NCBI GenBank assembly: GCA_910574455.1
Contig: CAJSYZ010000006.1
Coordinates: 1,912,156 to 1,976,155 of the forward strand
Reading direction: 5' to 3'
Origin: Trichaptum fuscoviolaceum
Lineage: Eukaryota; Basidiomycota; Agaricomycetes; Hymenochaetales; Trichaptaceae
DNA: 64,000 nt
Part shown: piece by piece, positions 59,576-64,000 of the stretch
Layout: each line of letters begins with the position of its first letter
Position numbering within the stretch: position 1 is the stretch's first letter
The notes under the pieces: generated by a model
Seen by the model: only the letters and a program-made list of their open reading frames with translations
The model's database searches: none
What the model was told of the DNA's origin: nothing
Translations under genes and position numbers: made by a program

Positions 59576-61974
59576 CCCCGACCGCCGCCGGGAGCTTAAC
59601 CCACCCGCGCGCGTACTTGTCATCTCCGTCCCGCCGCCAGCGGTCACCCCCGCCATCCGGATTCCTGCCCGTCCTCTGCGCGTCATTGCGTAATCATCGC
59701 GCCATCGTCGACGTAACTGTGCAGAGAACTGGCGGCGGGCGTGCAACCATCGCTGGATGCCTGCCTTCTTCCTGTCCTGCACGCAATTGCATCCCCAACC
59801 AACTTCCTTCGCATGCCAACGCATCAAAATCCGGTTTATTTGAAAAAGTCCAAGTGCATGATTTTGGTCTCGCCCTTGAGGAGCTGAGCCATTTCCTGAG
59901 ACCGTTGCATTCGCGGGTGCAGCTCAAAGACGGCACAGAATTGAAAGTTCTTCTATAATGTCCTCAAGACAAGAGGAAGGCCAAAAGCAAAGGAGGTAAG
60001 GGATGGTGAAGTCATTCTCGCGCAGAGCTGAAGTGTCTTTGGGTCAGGGAAACACCACCTCTTCTGTACTATCCGTCTGCTTTCTTCACCTCCTTCCAAG
60101 TGCAAGCTCCCATTGGGCAGGTATCCCTGCTCTCTTCATCTTGAATGTTGTCCGTATGTCCGGCAGCATATGATGTAGGTGCACTATCGCTAACCTTTGC
60201 GCTCGCGCGTTCGTAGCTCGTTGTCATTAGTCTCTCGTGACCAGTCCAGGCTAGGCTTCGTATATGGGGATTGCTTTCTCCGCCTACTTCGACTTGGAAG
60301 AGAAGTAGCCTAGCCTGGCCATGGTCCCGTTCGTCTATAACATCTGAACTGATCATAGCACACAGACTCACATTCCTTCGTCTTCACTCCCGTTCAAGCT
60401 CCCACTCATTCTCGTCGAAACAGAGGTAGCCTGGCCTGGTCTCGGCTCACGAGGCTGCGTTCGCGCATGGTACTGGAACGGCAGAACATCGATTGCCATC
60501 CATATTGGTTCGGACTTCAATCAAGGGACAAGGCTCGGGGCCTAGGGCTTGCACAGACACAGAGACGCAGACGAATAGACTTGGACGATAAACCCCCGGA
60601 CTCGGAGCAGTACAGCGCCCATTTCGATAGTAGGCGCCGCGCGCTTCTGAAGTTCTGACTCGGCTCGGCTAACGCTTTCGTCTGCGTCACGGTCTCTCAG
60701 AGAAAGGCCCTTTGTCGTCTTTGGTCCTTTTTCCATTCATTTCTCATTTCTCATTTCTCATCTTTTCATCTTCCATTTTTTTTTTCATTCTTTTTTCGTT
60801 ATTTGCTTTGTGTCTCGACTCATTGCGGGCCGCGGCTCGCGGCTCGCGAAAGGACTGTCCACTCACACTCACACTCACACTCACTCATCCCCGTGCACCG
60901 GGGGTCCGGGGGTCCGGGGCTGCTGGACCCCGATTTTGCACACCCTCCCTCCGCGCCAATACGGTCATCCGAGTCAAGGCTCAAGGCTCGAGGCTCGACT
61001 CCCGGGCGCGAAGGACCGTGACAGACAGCAAGGGCGCTGCCTCGTGAGACCTCAGTGGGTCGTCCGACCGTCCGTCCGACCGACCGTCCGTCCGACGGCG
61101 GGATGACCTGACCTGCGCTGCGCACGGGCATACGGGCATATGGCTCCCGGCCCACGTCGTTGACCATGACCATGACCATGACCCAACGACCATGACCCAA
61201 CGTCTTACGGAATCGGATTGGCCGAGTCAGCCTCAGCCTCAGCCTGGCGCGATGCGCGATGCGATGGCGACTTTTTTGTTTTGAGCGTACCAACGGTGCT
61301 CGGTCGGTCGGTTGGTTGGTTGGTCATTCTCGGACATTCTCGGGCATTCTCGGACATTCTCGGGCATTTTCTTTCATTCTTTCACGGGCTTGGTGATCCG
61401 AGTCAGCTGCCAGTGGGCGATGCAGATGCAGACGCAGATGTCGCCTTGGCTTGGGGGTGCCAGTCACGGTGCCCCGGACGTGACTTGGTTGCGGTGCATC
61501 ATGATCGACGTCTTCGAGGCTGACGTCTTCTCCGCCTTGATGCTTGCTTTTTCTTCTCTTGCGCTTTTCTCTCCTGATCGCATCTCGACCTGACGTTCGG
61601 CAGCAGTCGGTGCCGGTGCGCTCACATTCTCCACGTCGAATGCTGACTGAACTCAGAGCCTGACCCGCACGCACGCACGCACGCATGTCTCTTCCAACTT
61701 CACTTTCGCTCCGCCGGACCCGGGACCGCCCCCGGCTCTCCAACAATTTCTCTAAACATATCTGATTTATTCAATTACTTATTACACCATTGTGATACGG
61801 TTCTTCCGAACCATATGTTCCGCTTGTGGTATATTGTCTAGACCTAGACCTACAATATATAATCTAATCTATCTTGGTCTTGGTCTTCACGACACTTCAC
61901 CGGCGGCCCTCATGTGTCAGTGTCAGCCACTCACACTCACCCCGCGTTCACGCCGCACGGCACCCCACCGCCAA
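59576..61974. other. Low-complexity gene-free stretch
   Basis: Simple repeats: ACTCAC at about 60861-60882, GACCGTCCGTCC types at 61056-61096, CATGAC at 61164-61200, GACATTCTCGG at 61326-61370, GCAC at 61668-61685. A pair of short similar segments (GTAGCCTAGCCTGG near 60305, GTAGCCTGGCCTGG near 60425) suggests local duplication. No gene supported. Confidence 0.5.
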
Positions 61975-62261
61975 CCGGTCTTACAGCAGTCGAATCCGAA
62001 TCGAAGTGCGGACGACGACGTGCACACGGCGTCGGCGTCTGCGTCTGTGATCAGCCCGGGCCTCTGTATCATGATTCAAGACCGTCCGAGTCGTTCTTGG
62101 TGGAAGGCGCGACCGTGACAACCGTAGTTTGTCTTCGAGGACTGGCGGCTGCTGAGGTTGGTGGTGGTGGTGATCACTGATGAGTTAGTTGATCTGGGAG
62201 ATAACTTTTTAAGTAGTATGTATGTATGTAAGTACTTGGATCGCTTTCGGGAGGTTCCAAC

Positions 62262-62292
62262 GATGGCGATGGCGATGGCGATGGCGATGGCT
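62262..62292. repeat. GATGGC hexamer microsatellite
   Basis: Five perfect GATGGC units. Confidence 0.9.
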
Positions 62293-62434
62293 GGCCGTGG
62301 TCGGCCGGGCGTCGCATTAGTCTGAGTCTGTAGCATCAAGTTCTCACTCACCGTCACGGTCGTCTCCACTCCCGCGCCCGCTCCCGCGCCCGCTCCTGCT
62401 TTCAACTGACCCGGATTCACCCTCTGCGTATCCG

Positions 62435-62485
62435 CTTCTTCTTCTTCTTCTTCTTCTTCTTCTTCTTCTTCTTCTTCTTCTTCTC
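62435..62485. repeat. TTC/GAA microsatellite
   Basis: About seventeen TTC units. In one minus-strand frame this reads as poly-Glu, but no gene surrounds it. Confidence 0.9.
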
Positions 62486-62610
62486 TTCCTCTGAGCTCTA
62501 TTGAACCTCGTCGCTGGATGCCTTCCGTCACCACTTCTCCGTCTTCCTTCTCGGCATCTCATTCCTTCCTGCGCTGGCGCATCGGACCGGCCCGGCCTCC
62601 TTCGAGTGCG

Positions 62611-64000
62611 CTTCCCAACGCGCTGCCGCCCCGAGTCCCCGAGTCCCCGACCCCGGACGCCGGACGCCGGGAGAGGCTATTTCTTGGTCGTGTATGTGTA
62701 GCAAATTAGCTGCATGAGACGTGATAAGTGATTTAAGATACGAACCCCTTTTCGATGTCGCGGCTCGCCATCAACAACTTCAGCAGCATCTCGATATGTT
62801 CTGCCGACAGAGGGCGTTTCTGTGATTCTTGACTTGGATAAGAGCGCCGTGGATCTCTGCAGAGCGGTCGGGTATCGTCACGGTGGTGCGGCGGATACCG
62901 TTGCGAAGAGAGGGTGCAAGTCGCGAGTTTGGTTTTGGCCCGAAGCTCGAAGCTCGAAGCTCTGCGAAGCGGCTGCGGATCACTGGCAGTAAGTTTTACA
63001 TTTATGAGTATCTTGACAGGCGTACCTTTTTTTCTACAAGTGAATATCAAGCTCGCGCTTGAGAGTAGCTTAAGTGATGAACTCCGTCACGGTGTCGAGC
63101 TCGCTGTCCGTATACCATGACTACCCGCCCGTCATGGCTCACTGGCAGGTGGAAGAGGATGTGTATCTTTCTTTGTAGGGTACATAATCGTTTCCTATTA
63201 GTTCCTTAACGCCGAGTCACGTTCATGTGCGATTCTGAGCGCACCTTGACAATTCCAAATAGCCATTATAATCTGTTTGGGGGGGGGGGGGGGGGGGAGA
63301 CTTTCGGAGGCATTTGTTGATGAACATTTTGGCGTAGCTCGGTCTTCAATATTGCAGGAGGTAAGTAACCCATGTTCCTGCAGACCTTGCGCAGCACTGG
63401 CAGATTGATTGGGATGACTCTAAGACGCAACGCACCTGGATTTGCAGATGCCTGGATATGATTGAGCACAAGCACCTCTTCTCCGTCAAGATCTTTCTTT
63501 CTCTAGGTTTGTAAGGTCGGGCGAACTCCTCACAATCATATGCTACAATTTGAACCCACCAGACACCTTCTTTCCAATTTGCCGATATACGAGCTGCTTC
63601 TTCGTATCTTGCATGATGCAGAGCACACCCTGCAGCACATCGCATTTGATCAGTCCTATCCATCCTTCCGTCTAGTAGAAGCCGGCAAGCAGATGGAAAC
63701 ACACACAGTCCTGAGCAGAAAGTTGATCACCTTGAGTCTCGATACGCTTCGTCACGTTCGTCTCCAAGCCGGCATTCAATCTGCTTCTGAGTCATCCTCA
63801 GCGTTCTTATCATCCGCATCATGGTTCGGATCCATGTATAAGAGGGTACTGTAGTATATGGAGATACCAGGTCAGCTCCGGGGTTAGAAAGAGAACAATT
63901 ACGATCCTAATTCATAGTCGCCAGCACGGGGCTTGTATTGAGGGCCAATTATGCACGCCGTATTCCATCGGTGTACTCGTTGATACCATCACTGATAGCT
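62611..64000. other. Gene-free right end
   Basis: No exon recognised. A 19-base G run lies at 63279-63297. CACTGGCAG words occur near 62981, 63139 and 63396. An open frame at 63540-63854 has no motif that I know and could belong to a gene continuing beyond the window. Confidence 0.4.

Larger units (their letters stand above)
61975..62610 (-). pseudogene. Second, more decayed copy of the Rpc34-like fragment
   Basis: Landmarks of the fragment at 59.3-59.6 kb recur in the same order and strand: CACTCGAAGGAGGC, GAAGGCATCCAGCGACGAGG, CGTGTGCAC and the CTGTAAGACCGG end. They are spread over 636 bp instead of 288 because a GAA microsatellite (62435-62485) and a GATGGC microsatellite (62262-62292) expanded between them. 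No open frame joins them. This is a duplicated relic. Confidence 0.5.

Noticed and set aside
62076..62534. 152-codon frame with poly-Glu and Gly/Ala repeats
   Set aside because: It is the translation of GAA and GATGGC microsatellites and nearby simple sequence; no start context, introns or domain.
63279..63297. Run of 19 G residues
   Set aside because: Could suggest a G-quadruplex, but a lone homopolymer is as likely a sequencing or assembly artefact.
1..64000. tRNA genes
   Set aside because: I looked for GGTTCRANTCC-type B boxes with a fitting A box and found none that holds up.

Overview
The window looks like nuclear DNA of a filamentous basidiomycete, probably an agaricomycete. Genes are split by many short introns (about 45-100 nt, GT(A/G)NGT...AG). 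The housekeeping genes are fungal (RAD6, GDP-mannose 4,6-dehydratase). The transposon content (Plavaka/CACTA-like remnant, Ty3/gypsy chromovirus with C-terminal chromodomain, hAT-like MITE) is typical of mushrooms. All gene models were spliced by eye from GT-AG sites and reading-frame continuity.

Region 1, 1-13.3 kb, is a transposon graveyard: a decayed Plavaka-type transposase (2-1448), an RNase H/LINE-type remnant on the minus strand (about 2.5-3.25 kb), a dead first copy of a local gene family (3.4-6.27 kb) split by a 545-bp hAT-like MITE with a perfect 8-bp target duplication, and a very young 6.7-kb chromovirus (6571-13304) with near-identical LTRs and a 5-bp target duplication.

Region 2, 13.3-24.1 kb, holds three further tandem copies of that family. 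Each has small N-terminal phase-0 exons, one or more near-identical repeated exon cassettes of about 64 codons, and one exon of about 2.2 kb. That exon encodes a conserved N-terminal block followed by a trypsin-like fold with a GDSGS serine motif. Copies 2 and 3 are open; copy 4 has a one-base deletion. Promoters, introns and even exons here are studded with a few short palindromes (CACTGGCAGTG, GACTCCGAGTC, CAGCCTGAGGCTG, AACTTGAAGTT and ACTACTAGTAGT types). They sit just upstream of TATA-like boxes and are the most unusual signal in the window.

Region 3, 24.4-31.9 kb, has an uncharacterised coiled-coil gene, then a large multi-exon gene (A) of unknown function built of alternating helical repeats, plus a broken 3' exon of a further copy. 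A full paralogue (B) lies at 51.6-55.2 kb.

Region 4, 32.4-49.7 kb, is the ordinary gene-bearing part: RAD6; three secreted type-B carboxylesterases (two minus, one plus); a conserved, probably mitochondrial protein; a secreted Egh16-like protein; and GDP-mannose 4,6-dehydratase.

Region 5, 55.2-64 kb, is gene-poor and microsatellite-rich. It contains two degraded fragments that resemble the C-terminal part of RNA polymerase III subunit Rpc34. I recognise no complete gene there, and no tRNA, rRNA or CRISPR anywhere in the window.
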